This document shows positions 24,603-33,026 of a DNA stretch of 33,890 bases, piece after piece (the stretch's first letter is position 1; every line of letters starts with the position of its first letter). This stretch comes from a virus, in IMG/VR virus record IMGVR_UViG_3300042860_003287, positions 1 through 33,890 of that record, one strand, 5' to 3'. A program made the position numbers and the translations under genes. Under the pieces are notes generated by a model, which saw nothing but the letters and a program-made list of their open reading frames with translations, was not told the origin of the DNA and did no database searches.

Positions 24603-25123
24603 TTGGACTCTGCGGGCCGGCTGGGGCCGGTAAGAATACGGTGGCGGAAATTCTTACCGATTTCCGGCAGATCGCCTTCGCAGACCCGCTGTATCAGTGC
24701 ATTTCGACGATTACGGGCCTCCCCGTCGGCCGGCTTCAAGACCGGGCCGTGAAAGAGGCATTGATCCCCTGGCTCGGCAAGTCGCCTAGGCAGATGCTCC
24801 AGACCCTCGGCACCGAGTGGGGTCGAGGCAGCGTTCACGAGGAAATCTGGATTCGGATCGCGCTCGAGCGGGCGAAGCCGGAACTGGCCGCCGGCCGCGG
24901 CGTCGTCATAACCGACGTTCGGTTCGACAACGAGGCCAAAGCCATCATCGACGCTGGCGGCGAGGTGTGGAGGGTCGTGCGGCCGGGGTGGCGATGCCTC
25001 GACGACGCCTCGGCGTCGCACTCGAGCGAGGCGGGGGTGAGCGACCTTCTTGTCGCCCGAATCATCGACAATTCCGGCTCCTTGGATGCCCTCAGACTGC
25101 AACTGACCGCTGCTACAATTTAA
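24596..25123 (+). CDS. Deoxynucleoside monophosphate kinase-like protein
   Basis: 175 residues with a Walker A GPAGAGKNT (7-15) and a FADPL segment, then a W-containing helix LGTEWGR and VVITDVRFDNEAKAI, the pattern of phage dNMP kinases (T4 gp1 type). It would phosphorylate dNMPs, feeding dNTP supply together with the upstream deaminase, whose stop lies 7 bases inside this gene. No other kinase motif is needed for the call, but substrate range cannot be read. Confidence 0.82.
   Translation: MLIGLCGPAGAGKNTVAEILTDFRQIAFADPLYQCISTITGLPVGRLQDRAVKEALIPWLGKSPRQMLQTLGTEWGRGSVHEEIWIRIALERAKPELAAGRGVVITDVRFDNEAKAIIDAGGEVWRVVRPGWRCLDDASASHSSEAGVSDLLVARIIDNSGSLDALRLQLTAATI
25111..25119 (+). promoter_or_regulatory. 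Candidate extended -10 promoter
   Basis: TGC followed by TACAAT (5 of 6 match to TATAAT) gives an extended -10 motif inside the end of the kinase gene. No -35 at proper spacing. Transcription would start near 25126, just before the repeated CTACTAGCCGACA element, and give a 40-base leader to the gene at 25167. Confidence 0.3.
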
Positions 25124-25126
25124 GAA

Positions 25127-25149
25127 GGCTACTAGCCGACATTTTGTAG
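25127..25149 (+). repeat. CTACTAGCCGACA element with small hairpin
   Basis: GGCT-ACT-AGCC (25127-25137) forms a small hairpin; CTACTAGCCGACA (25129-25141) differs at one base from the element at 22575. An outer CTACAA/TTGTAG pair (25113-25118 and 25144-25149) encloses it. Run TTTT lies at 25142-25145; a weak terminator is possible but the stem is short. Confidence 0.5.
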
Positions 25150-25166
25150 TTTTCGCGGAGTGGCAG

Positions 25167-25463
25167 ATGTCAAGCGAATCGTTCACCGAGGCCGCGTTCC
25201 GCGTGGCCGAGAGGTTCGGCGTTCCGGTCGTCATTCTGGCCGTAATGATCTGGTTTCTCAGGGACGCGGCGGTGACGCTCCACGGCACCGTGCTCGTCCC
25301 GATCGTCAAATCCCACACAGAATTCCTTGATTCGACGAGAGAAACCCTCGACGAAATCGGGAAAACGCAGTTCAAGCAGGCAGAAACCCTCCAAGAAATC
25401 GCCGCCGGCCAGCAGGAAATCAAGCAGGCTGTCGTGAAGAAGACCGGCGAAGCACCCCACTGA
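25167..25463 (+). CDS. Holin-like small membrane protein
   Basis: 98 residues: one hydrophobic segment near residues 18-36 (FGVPVVILAVMIWFLRDAA), then a charged helical region (FLDSTRETLDEIG...LQEIAAGQQEIKQAV) likely a coiled coil. GGAG sits six bases upstream of ATG 25167. The N-in single-span with cytoplasmic or periplasmic coil resembles small phage membrane proteins near lysis genes, but no endolysin is seen in the window, so a tail-anchor or membrane accessory protein remains possible. Confidence 0.55.
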   Translation: MSSESFTEAAFRVAERFGVPVVILAVMIWFLRDAAVTLHGTVLVPIVKSHTEFLDSTRETLDEIGKTQFKQAETLQEIAAGQQEIKQAVVKKTGEAPH

Positions 25464-25472
25464 GGCCAAGCC

Positions 25473-25838
25473 GTGCCCGATTTCGTTTTACTGCCAGGGG
25501 AATTAAATCTGCGCTTCGTCCGCGGGGACGAACTGACCGTGCCCGTGAATATCCAGAGAAATGTTTCTGGGTACTCGTGGGAAAGCTACGTCTACCAGAG
25601 CGACTTGGTCACGACGGGCGGGGGCGTGGAGTCCCTCAGTGGCATCGGAGCGACGGTGACGCAACCGTCCATCACTGTCACCGATGCAGCCGCCGGCTCC
25701 ATGACCGTGGCGCTATCCGAGACCCAGACCAACCTGCTGTCGCCGTCATCCACCTACCGCTGGTATCTCCGCTGGGTGGCTCCAGGGCAGATCACGAGAA
25801 CGATCATCAGCGGCAGCGTGACGGCGGTGGCCCCATGA
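25473..25838 (+). CDS. Baseplate/fibre-base protein (BppU-like candidate)
   Basis: 121 residues, beta-rich, GTG start at 25473. A strand pattern with LNLRFVRGDELTVPVNIQ and a following W/Y strand (YRWYLRWVAPGQITRTIISGSV) resembles the N-terminal domain of upper baseplate proteins that attach fibres. It precedes a series of fibre-type genes and ends in an ATGA overlap with the next. Assignment rests on fold pattern and order. Confidence 0.5.
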   Translation: MPDFVLLPGELNLRFVRGDELTVPVNIQRNVSGYSWESYVYQSDLVTTGGGVESLSGIGATVTQPSITVTDAAAGSMTVALSETQTNLLSPSSTYRWYLRWVAPGQITRTIISGSVTAVAP

Positions 25839-26293
25839 GCGCAATCAACATTACGGTCGCGGGCTCGGGCACCGCGGGCGTCTCCGTTTCCGGCGGCGAC
25901 TCAGTCAACGTCAACGTCGGCGACTTGCTGCCCCTGCCGGCCGAGCTTCGGGCGAACGCGACGCACGTTCAGTGGAAGCTGGTCGCCAGCTCGAGCTGGA
26001 CCGACCTCGTGCCGCTTACGTCGCTCCTGGGGCCGCCAAACACGCTGTCGATCGGAACGGTCGCCGTGGGGCCGACGGCCGCAGTGTCGATCACGGGGTC
26101 GGCACCGTCGCAGACCTTGAGCCTCGTGCTGCCGGCCTTGCGGCCGGAGTTCCAGTCGACCGGCTCATACCTCCAGTGGCGACTGGTCGGCGACACGGCG
26201 TGGAACAACCTCGTGCCGATTTCGTCGATCGTGGGGCCAATGGGACCGAGCGGCAGCGGCGTGCGAATCGGAACAGTATTGGCACTCTCGTGA
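25835..26293 (+). CDS. Fibre-type protein with two imperfect internal repeats and a short collagen-like element
   Basis: 152 residues from ATG 25835 (ATGA overlap). Two copies of a W-containing segment, QWKLVASSSWTDLVPLTSLLGP and QWRLVGDTAWNNLVPISSIVGP, recur about 68 residues apart, followed by GPMGPSG, a minimal collagen-like turn. This is a typical pattern of tail-fibre shafts. A longer frame upstream is in the previous gene and is rejected. Confidence 0.6.
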   Translation: MSAINITVAGSGTAGVSVSGGDSVNVNVGDLLPLPAELRANATHVQWKLVASSSWTDLVPLTSLLGPPNTLSIGTVAVGPTAAVSITGSAPSQTLSLVLPALRPEFQSTGSYLQWRLVGDTAWNNLVPISSIVGPMGPSGSGVRIGTVLALS

Positions 26294-26302
26294 GGTGGAT
26301 CG

Positions 26303-26677
26303 ATGGCAAACCCAAACATCAACAACGCAAGCACGATCCTCGCGAATAATAATCAGGTCTCGCTTGGGTCGACGGCAGCGACCTCTCTGGTCAGCAACGC
26401 GGTGGATAGCGGCAAGCTTCTTCTGGTCGACTCCGTCATCGTCGCTAACGCCGACCCGTCAGTCGCCGTGTCGGTCACGGTGACGAGGTACGACGACGCC
26501 GCAAACGTCGGCACGCCGTTTCACATCGCCTATCAGATTCCGATTCAGGCCGGTCACAGCCTCGTCGTGATCGACAAGACTTTTGGATTCGGGCTTCTCG
26601 AAAACCAAAGTCTGTATGTCGCAGCGGCGGTCGCCAACAAGCTGACAGTCGACGTGAACTGGAAGGAGGTCTTCTAG
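26303..26677 (+). CDS. Small beta-sandwich fibre-associated protein
   Basis: 124 residues, no cysteine, with strands LLLVDSVIVANAD, VSVTVTRYDD and an end LYVAAAVANKLTVDVNWKEVF. This pattern is widespread in small phage structural proteins located between baseplate and fibre genes. AGGTGG lies upstream of ATG 26303. It ends on the next GTG by a TAGTG junction. Probable adaptor or fibre tip part. Confidence 0.55.
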   Translation: MANPNINNASTILANNNQVSLGSTAATSLVSNAVDSGKLLLVDSVIVANADPSVAVSVTVTRYDDAANVGTPFHIAYQIPIQAGHSLVVIDKTFGFGLLENQSLYVAAAVANKLTVDVNWKEVF

Positions 26678-29600
26678 TGGCGAGGCTGGATAGACTAAGC
26701 GATCAGGGTTGGAACTCGATCATCAGTGCCTTTGCACCCCCCGCGCCGACTTCGCTCACGGTGGCTGGCGGCGACGGCTCGGCTACGTTGTCGTGGGCTG
26801 CTCCTGCCACGATATCTCAGTTGCCTATTACGGATCACCAAGTCCAGTACAGCGCCGACGGCGTTTCGTGGACGACGTTCTACGACCAAGCTGGCGGCGC
26901 GGCGACCGCCGTCGTGACCGGCCTCACCAGCGGAAGTTCGTACTTCTTCCGGGTGCGGGCGGTCAACAAGGCTGGCTTCGGGCCTTACGCTTCGACGACG
27001 GTCGCCGCACTCATCGGCCTTCCGCCCGGTGCGCCGACGAGCTTGACGGCGACGGCTGGCGAGCGGCAGGTGCAACTATCTTGGGTTGCTCCAGCCAGCA
27101 CAGGCGGAGTCGCGATCTCGGACTACACGATCGAGCAGAGCGTCGACTCTGGCGTGACGTGGACCGCAGTGACTCGCCCCTCGGCCTCGACGGCGCTGGG
27201 CTTCACCGTCACCGGCCTCGCTGGTCAGACGGCGTATCAGTTTCGCGTTCGGGCGGTTAACGGCATCGGGCCGGGGGCGTGGTCAAGCACAGCAGCCGCC
27301 ACGCCCGTGTCCTACGACGACAACTGGGACGACGTTGCCCTGCTCCTGAAGATGGACGGCAGCGGGACCACGTTCGTGGACTCGTCCGTGAACAACACGG
27401 TCATCACGTCTCTTGGTGCGACTCAGTCCACGACTCAAAAGAAGTGGGGGGCGAAAAGCGCTGACCTGCCGACAAGCAGCAACTACCTCACCGTCGCCAA
27501 CGGTCCCAGCACCGCCCTGACTGGCGCGTTCACGATCGAGTTCTGGGTCTTTTTCAAAGCCGCGCCGACGCGAGAACTCTACCTGTTCCACGGTGCAAAC
27601 AACAGCACCGAAGGCAGGAACATGAGCTTTCTCACGACATCCTCCAACGGACAAGCGCTGCGATACGGCAGATCGTGGGTGGCGCAGCTAAGTGCGCCTT
27701 CGCCGGTGCAGTTTCAAGCCGCCCGCTGGTATCACATCGCCGTGGTCCGCGAGGCTGACTTTCGCATCCGCCTGTTTGTCGACGGAGTTCAGATCAACCC
27801 GCAAACGTCTGCGGACGTGTGGAGCGGTTCGGCTGCTCTCTCTGGAAGGCTCTTCGTCGGCTACCCAGCCCGCTCGCCCGTCGCCTTCATCGACGAGTTC
27901 AGGGTCACGAAGCGAGCGAGGTATTCGGCGAACTTCACTCCGCCCTCTGAGCCATTCCCGGTCGCAAAGAGGCCGCTGGCCCCCGACTCGCCCGTGACAG
28001 TGACGGCGACCGCCGGAGACGGGCAGTTGTCCGTCTCATGGGCGGCTGTGACTGGTGCCACTGGCTATGTCGTCGAATACCAGCGAGATGGCGGCGAGTG
28101 GGAGTCTGGGGGCAGCGTGTCTACGACATCACGCACGATCACCGGACTTGCAAACGGCGAGACATACACAGTGCGTGTCGCCGCCGTGAACGCTGGCGGG
28201 CAGGGGGTGTGGATCACCAGCACTCCCGTGACTCTTCTCACGCCACCCGCCCAAGTCTCCGGCCTGATTGCTGCCGCTGGACACTTGCAGGCATGCCTCT
28301 CTTGGTCGGCACCTGACGGCGACGTGACTGACTACACTGTGCAGTACAAAAGCGGGCCTAGCTGGCAGACCTTCTCGCACCCCGCGTCGACGAACACGTT
28401 CATCACAGTAACCGGGCTAACCAATGGTGTGAGCTACGACTTCCGCGTGGCTGCAACCAACGGACAATATACCGGCGTGTATTCAAGTGTCGCTACGGCT
28501 ACGCCGTCTCTGGCTTTGCCAGAAGCACCGACATCAGTGACGGGCGTATCCGGCAACGGGCAGGCGACTCTGAGTTGGACGGCACCTGCGAACACAAGCT
28601 GCCGCGTCCTGACCAACTACATCGTCTCCTACAGTGCAAACTCCGGCAGCACATGGACGGACCTCACGCCGCAAGCTGCGTCAGGTGTCACATCGACTGT
28701 CGGCGGACTCACGAACGGCACGAGCTACATCTTCCGAGTGGCGTATCAGTCGTCTTCCGGCACCGGGCCTTGGTCGGCATCCAGTGCAGCCGTCACGCCG
28801 AGCGGCCCGCCCAGCCCGCCAGCCAGTGTTTCCGGCACTGCTGGTGATGGCGAAGTAGTCGTGTCGTGGGTAGCTGGCAGTACCGGCGGCACGCCGGTCT
28901 TGGACTACCTGCTGCAATACAGCACCGATCAGTCCTCGTGGACGCCGATCGACGACGGCCAGAACACTTCTGGTTCGTATACAGTCACGGGACTAACAAA
29001 CGGCACGGCTTATTATTTCCGAGTCTCTGCCCGCACGGCGGTCGGCGACAGCACTCCGACGCAGTCTTCTGCCGTCACCCCTCGCGGCGTGCCGAGTTCT
29101 CCGGGGACTCCCAGCGGCACGGCAACTTCTGGTCAGGTGGCTCTCGCGTGGACTGCGTCGTCTGCCAACGGGTCTGCGATCACGGGGTATACAGTCGAGT
29201 ACACGGCATCTGGTGGCTCCCCCCAGACGGTCGAGACTGGTTCTGTCAACTCCTCGTACACCGTCACCGGCCTGACGAACGAAGTGTCGTACACGTTCCG
29301 CGTTCGAGCGACCAACGCAGTCGGTGTCGGCCAGTGGAGCGACGCATCGTCGCCGGTTTTGGTGCAGGGTCTGCCGGGAGTGCCGACTAACCTCAGTGGC
29401 ACGTCAGACGACGGAAGCGTTTATCTCTCGTGGGTGGCACCTGCCGACGACGGCGGTCCTGATATCACGAGCTACACGGTCGAGTACACCCCGGCGGGTG
29501 GGTCTGCACAGACGGTAGCCGCCTCCTCCAGCCCGTACACGCTGAGCGGGCTGACGAACGGCACTAGCTACTCGATCCGAGTTGCCGCGAACAACCCGGT

Positions 29601-32600
29601 CGGCAGGGGCGGGTACACGGCGGAGATCACTCGCACGCCAGCCACTGCGCCGGGGACTCCAACTGGCCTGACCGCAACTGGCGGAAGCGCATCCGGCAGG
29701 CTCGTGCTTGCGTGGACCGCTCCCAGCAACGGCGGGTCGGCGATCACGGGATACACTGTTGAGTACACGCCGTCTGGCGGGTCCGCTCAGACTGTCAGCA
29801 CTGGTAGCACGTCGGCCTCGTTCAATCTCAACGGCCTCACGAACGGCACGTCCTACAGCGTGCGAGTGCGTGCGGTGAATGTCGTTGGAGCGGGCGGGTA
29901 CAGCACAGCCGCAACTGGCACACCGGGTCTTGTTCCCGGCACTCCCACCAGCCTGATCGGCACGATCGGAGACGGCAGCGTCGATCTCTCGTGGACCGCA
30001 CCTGCCAGCGACGGCGGGGCCACGATCACGAACTACACCGTCGAATACACACCGGCAGGTGGTTCTGCCGCGACCGTGACTGCGACAGCAAGCCCGTACA
30101 CGCTGACCGGCCTGACCAACGGCACGAGCTACTCGATCCGAGTTGCCGCAAACAACGCGGTTGGAAGAGGCGAGTACACGACGGCGATCGCTCGAACTCC
30201 ACAAATCGCAGTACCCGGCGCTCCGACGGGCTTGACGGCAACCGGCGGCAGCGAGTCTGGCAGGCTTGTGCTTGACTGGATCGCGCCCTCGGTGGCGGGC
30301 GGGTCCGCGATCACGGGATACACCGTCGAGTACACACCCTCGGGCGGCTCTCCTCAGACCGTCGACACAGGCAGCACCAATACGGTTTACAACCTTGACG
30401 GCCTGACGAACGGCACTTCATACAGCTTGATGGTTCGGGCGGTGAACGCGGGCGGCGCTGGAAACTACAGCGAAGCTGCCTCCAGCACGCCTTTCACTGT
30501 CCCCGGCGTTCCAGCCAACTTGAGCGGCACCACAAGCGACGCGAGCGTTGCTATTTCGTGGGACGCCCCATCAAGCAATGGCGGCTCCACGATAACAAAC
30601 TACACGATCGAGTACACGCCGTCGGGTGGTTCGGCTGTGACGGTGACGGCGGCGTCCAGCCCATACACTCTGCCTTCACTGACCAACGGCACGAGCTACT
30701 CGATCCGAGTCGCCGCAAATAACGCAGCGGGTCGTGGCGGGTACACGACGGCAATCAATCGCACCCCCGCCACGACGCCCAGCGAGCCGACAGGACTCAA
30801 TGCCACTGGAGGTGGCACTGCGGGCAGGCTGGAACTCTCGTGGACAGCACCGTCCAGCAACGGCGGGGCCGCGATCACCGAATACACAATCGAGTACACG
30901 CCTTCAGGCGGCTCGCCTGCGACGGTCAACACTGGCAGCAATTCGACATCATACAATCTTGACGGCCTGACAGGCGGCACGACCTATAGCGTCCGCGCAC
31001 GGGCTGTGAACGCCGTCGGGTCGGGGGGATACAGCACCGCCGCAACCGCGTCGCCAGTCTCCGCTCCGGGCGCACCCACGAGCCTTCAAGGCACGATCGG
31101 AAACGGCAGCGTCGCCCTGTCGTGGACCGCTCCTGCCAGCGACGGCGGCTCCGCGATCACGAACTACACCGTCGAGTACACGCCGTCAGGTGGCTCCGCT
31201 GTGACGGTGACGGCGGCGTCCAGCCCATACACTCTGCCTTCACTGACCAACGGCACGAGCTACTCGATCCGAGTCGCCGCGAACAACGCGGTTGGCCGAG
31301 GCTCGTACACGACGGCGATCACTCGCACGCCTGCCACAGTACCTGCCAGTGTCGTGAATGTGACCGTCACGAGCGGAACAGCCTCGGGCAGACTCGCGCT
31401 GAGTTGGACCGCGCCTTCAAGTAACGGCGGTTCCGCGGTCACGAGCTACACGATCGAGTACACGCCGTCGGGTGGGTCGGCCGTGACAGTCAACACCGGC
31501 AGCGCAGCAACATCTTACAACCTTGACGGCTTGACGAACGGGACGCTGTACGGCGTTCGAGTGCGGGCGGTGAACTCCGTAGGGTCGGGTGGCTACAGCG
31601 ATTCATTCTCTGGAACACCAGCAACCGTGCCGGGATCGCCGACATCGCTTGCAGGCACTGTCGGAAACGGCAGCGTTGCCCTGTCGTGGACCGCGCCGAC
31701 GAGCAATGGCGGCTCCGCGATCACGAACTACACGGTGGAGTACACGCCTTCAGGCGGCTCCGCCGTGACAGTGACGGCGGCATCAAGCCCGTACACGCTG
31801 ACAGGACTAACCAACGGCACGAGCTACTCGATCCGAGTTGCCGCGAACAACGCGGTTGGCCGAGGCTCGTACACGACGGCGATCAGCCGCACGCCTGCCA
31901 CAGTACCTGCCAGTGTCGTGAATGTGACCGTCACGAGCGGAACAGCCTCCGGCAGACTCGCGCTGAGTTGGACCGCGCCCAACAACGGTGGTTCAGCCAT
32001 CACAGGCTACACCATTGAATACACGCCCAGCGGCGGCTCTGCGCAAACCGTCAGCACTGGCACAAGCGCGACCTCCTACAACCTTGACGGCTTGACGAAC
32101 GGGACGCTGTACGGCGTGCGAGTGCGGGCGGTAAACGCTATCGGCGCTGGAGGCTACAGCGATTCATTCTCTGGAAAACCGTTCACTGCGCCAGACTCGC
32201 CGACAGGGGTGTCGGGAACTCGCAGCAATGCTTCCGCAAGCCTTTCATGGGCTGCGCCATCAAACAACGGCGGAAGCGCTGTGCAAGACTACGTTGTCCA
32301 ATACTCCTCGGACGGCGGGTCCAACTGGACTACATTCAGCGACGGCTTTGCCGAATCAACCGGAACGACAGTCACTGGCCTCACGAACGGCGTTGAATAC
32401 GTCTTCCGCGTGGCCGCGATCAATGCCGCAGGGCAAGGGGCGTGGTCGGCGCTGTCGGGAGGTGTAACCCCAGAAGATTTGACGTATCGCCTGATACCAC
32501 AGATGACCTCCATGACCGCGCCATCCGGCGAAGTGTCGTTTCATGAATATGCTTTTCCGGGGTGGCGTACCTCGCAGTGCGGAGGAGGCGGGAGCGAGGA

Positions 32601-32973
32601 ATTCTGGCGTGTCTTTGATCAAGGCTGCGGTGGGATGCAGGTGCGAGCGGCCGCTAACGTGTCGCCGCTCAGGTGGCTGCAATACGCATTTCCTGAGAAC
32701 CAGAAATCGTGGGCTGGTGGCTACCGAGTCAAGACAGGCGATGCCGCCGGTACTTTCGGGCCGAACAGGATATTTCTCTCTGGTAGCAATGACGGCGCGA
32801 CGTTCCAAATGATTGACGAGCGAGTCGGCTTGGCGTGGTCTGACAACGAGACAAAGACGTTTACATTTGCAGCACCCGCCAACTACAGATATTGGCGGTG
32901 GCAGTTCGTGGTTGACAACCCAGTTCTCACCGACGTTCGCGTCGGCGACATTCAGCTACTGCCGCCACAGTGA
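26677..32973 (+). CDS. Giant tail fibre: 18 fibronectin III domains, LamG-like domain, discoidin-like tip
   Basis: 2098 residues. Two FN3 domains (about 20-210) are followed by a concanavalin A/LamG-like domain (about 211-431, with FTIEFWVFF and RWYHIAVVRE), then sixteen more FN3 domains (432-1934) and a C-terminal F5/8-type (discoidin-like) carbohydrate-binding domain from about 1935 (LIPQMTSMTAPSGE... YRYWRWQF). Domains 8-17 alternate between two subtypes with an exact 188-residue period. The architecture of repeated stalk plus sugar-binding domains indicates host-surface attachment. GTG 26677 overlaps the previous TAG. No signal peptide or membrane segment. Confidence 0.9.
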   Translation: MARLDRLSDQGWNSIISAFAPPAPTSLTVAGGDGSATLSWAAPATISQLPITDHQVQYSADGVSWTTFYDQAGGAATAVVTGLTSGSSYFFRVRAVNKAGFGPYASTTVAALIGLPPGAPTSLTATAGERQVQLSWVAPASTGGVAISDYTIEQSVDSGVTWTAVTRPSASTALGFTVTGLAGQTAYQFRVRAVNGIGPGAWSSTAAATPVSYDDNWDDVALLLKMDGSGTTFVDSSVNNTVITSLGATQSTTQKKWGAKSADLPTSSNYLTVANGPSTALTGAFTIEFWVFFKAAPTRELYLFHGANNSTEGRNMSFLTTSSNGQALRYGRSWVAQLSAPSPVQFQAARWYHIAVVREADFRIRLFVDGVQINPQTSADVWSGSAALSGRLFVGYPARSPVAFIDEFRVTKRARYSANFTPPSEPFPVAKRPLAPDSPVTVTATAGDGQLSVSWAAVTGATGYVVEYQRDGGEWESGGSVSTTSRTITGLANGETYTVRVAAVNAGGQGVWITSTPVTLLTPPAQVSGLIAAAGHLQACLSWSAPDGDVTDYTVQYKSGPSWQTFSHPASTNTFITVTGLTNGVSYDFRVAATNGQYTGVYSSVATATPSLALPEAPTSVTGVSGNGQATLSWTAPANTSCRVLTNYIVSYSANSGSTWTDLTPQAASGVTSTVGGLTNGTSYIFRVAYQSSSGTGPWSASSAAVTPSGPPSPPASVSGTAGDGEVVVSWVAGSTGGTPVLDYLLQYSTDQSSWTPIDDGQNTSGSYTVTGLTNGTAYYFRVSARTAVGDSTPTQSSAVTPRGVPSSPGTPSGTATSGQVALAWTASSANGSAITGYTVEYTASGGSPQTVETGSVNSSYTVTGLTNEVSYTFRVRATNAVGVGQWSDASSPVLVQGLPGVPTNLSGTSDDGSVYLSWVAPADDGGPDITSYTVEYTPAGGSAQTVAASSSPYTLSGLTNGTSYSIRVAANNPVGRGGYTAEITRTPATAPGTPTGLTATGGSASGRLVLAWTAPSNGGSAITGYTVEYTPSGGSAQTVSTGSTSASFNLNGLTNGTSYSVRVRAVNVVGAGGYSTAATGTPGLVPGTPTSLIGTIGDGSVDLSWTAPASDGGATITNYTVEYTPAGGSAATVTATASPYTLTGLTNGTSYSIRVAANNAVGRGEYTTAIARTPQIAVPGAPTGLTATGGSESGRLVLDWIAPSVAGGSAITGYTVEYTPSGGSPQTVDTGSTNTVYNLDGLTNGTSYSLMVRAVNAGGAGNYSEAASSTPFTVPGVPANLSGTTSDASVAISWDAPSSNGGSTITNYTIEYTPSGGSAVTVTAASSPYTLPSLTNGTSYSIRVAANNAAGRGGYTTAINRTPATTPSEPTGLNATGGGTAGRLELSWTAPSSNGGAAITEYTIEYTPSGGSPATVNTGSNSTSYNLDGLTGGTTYSVRARAVNAVGSGGYSTAATASPVSAPGAPTSLQGTIGNGSVALSWTAPASDGGSAITNYTVEYTPSGGSAVTVTAASSPYTLPSLTNGTSYSIRVAANNAVGRGSYTTAITRTPATVPASVVNVTVTSGTASGRLALSWTAPSSNGGSAVTSYTIEYTPSGGSAVTVNTGSAATSYNLDGLTNGTLYGVRVRAVNSVGSGGYSDSFSGTPATVPGSPTSLAGTVGNGSVALSWTAPTSNGGSAITNYTVEYTPSGGSAVTVTAASSPYTLTGLTNGTSYSIRVAANNAVGRGSYTTAISRTPATVPASVVNVTVTSGTASGRLALSWTAPNNGGSAITGYTIEYTPSGGSAQTVSTGTSATSYNLDGLTNGTLYGVRVRAVNAIGAGGYSDSFSGKPFTAPDSPTGVSGTRSNASASLSWAAPSNNGGSAVQDYVVQYSSDGGSNWTTFSDGFAESTGTTVTGLTNGVEYVFRVAAINAAGQGAWSALSGGVTPEDLTYRLIPQMTSMTAPSGEVSFHEYAFPGWRTSQCGGGGSEEFWRVFDQGCGGMQVRAAANVSPLRWLQYAFPENQKSWAGGYRVKTGDAAGTFGPNRIFLSGSNDGATFQMIDERVGLAWSDNETKTFTFAAPANYRYWRWQFVVDNPVLTDVRVGDIQLLPPQ
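29371..32190 (+). repeat. Five tandem 564-base FN3 domain pairs
   Basis: Ten FN3 domains fill exactly 2820 bases, five units of 564. In each unit the first domain has SSPYTL...YSIRVAANN.VGRG and the second TGG...GRL.L...YNLDGLTNGT...VRVRAVN. Units 4 and 5 are almost identical at DNA level: 31246-31415 versus 31810-31979 differ at about four positions. Confidence 0.85.
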
Positions 32974-33026
32974 CACATCGCATGATCCGCACCTCCATCG
33001 TCCTCGTCGCTTTAAGCAGGTAACAC

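Noticed and set aside
25127-25149. Rho-independent terminator after the kinase gene
   Set aside because: The stem is only four pairs and the T-run is short and separated, so evidence is too weak.
26709-27260. Alternative plus-strand frame in the fibre gene
   Set aside because: Shadow of the FN3-coding frame, no domain.
29371-32190. CRISPR-like array suspected from regular repeats
   Set aside because: The period is 564 bases, in frame, and encodes FN3 domain pairs; no short direct repeats with unique spacers.
32982-33023. Thirteen-codon ORF MIRTSIVLVALSR before the last fibre gene
   Set aside because: Too short and without a clear ribosome binding site; probably chance, though a leader peptide cannot be excluded.
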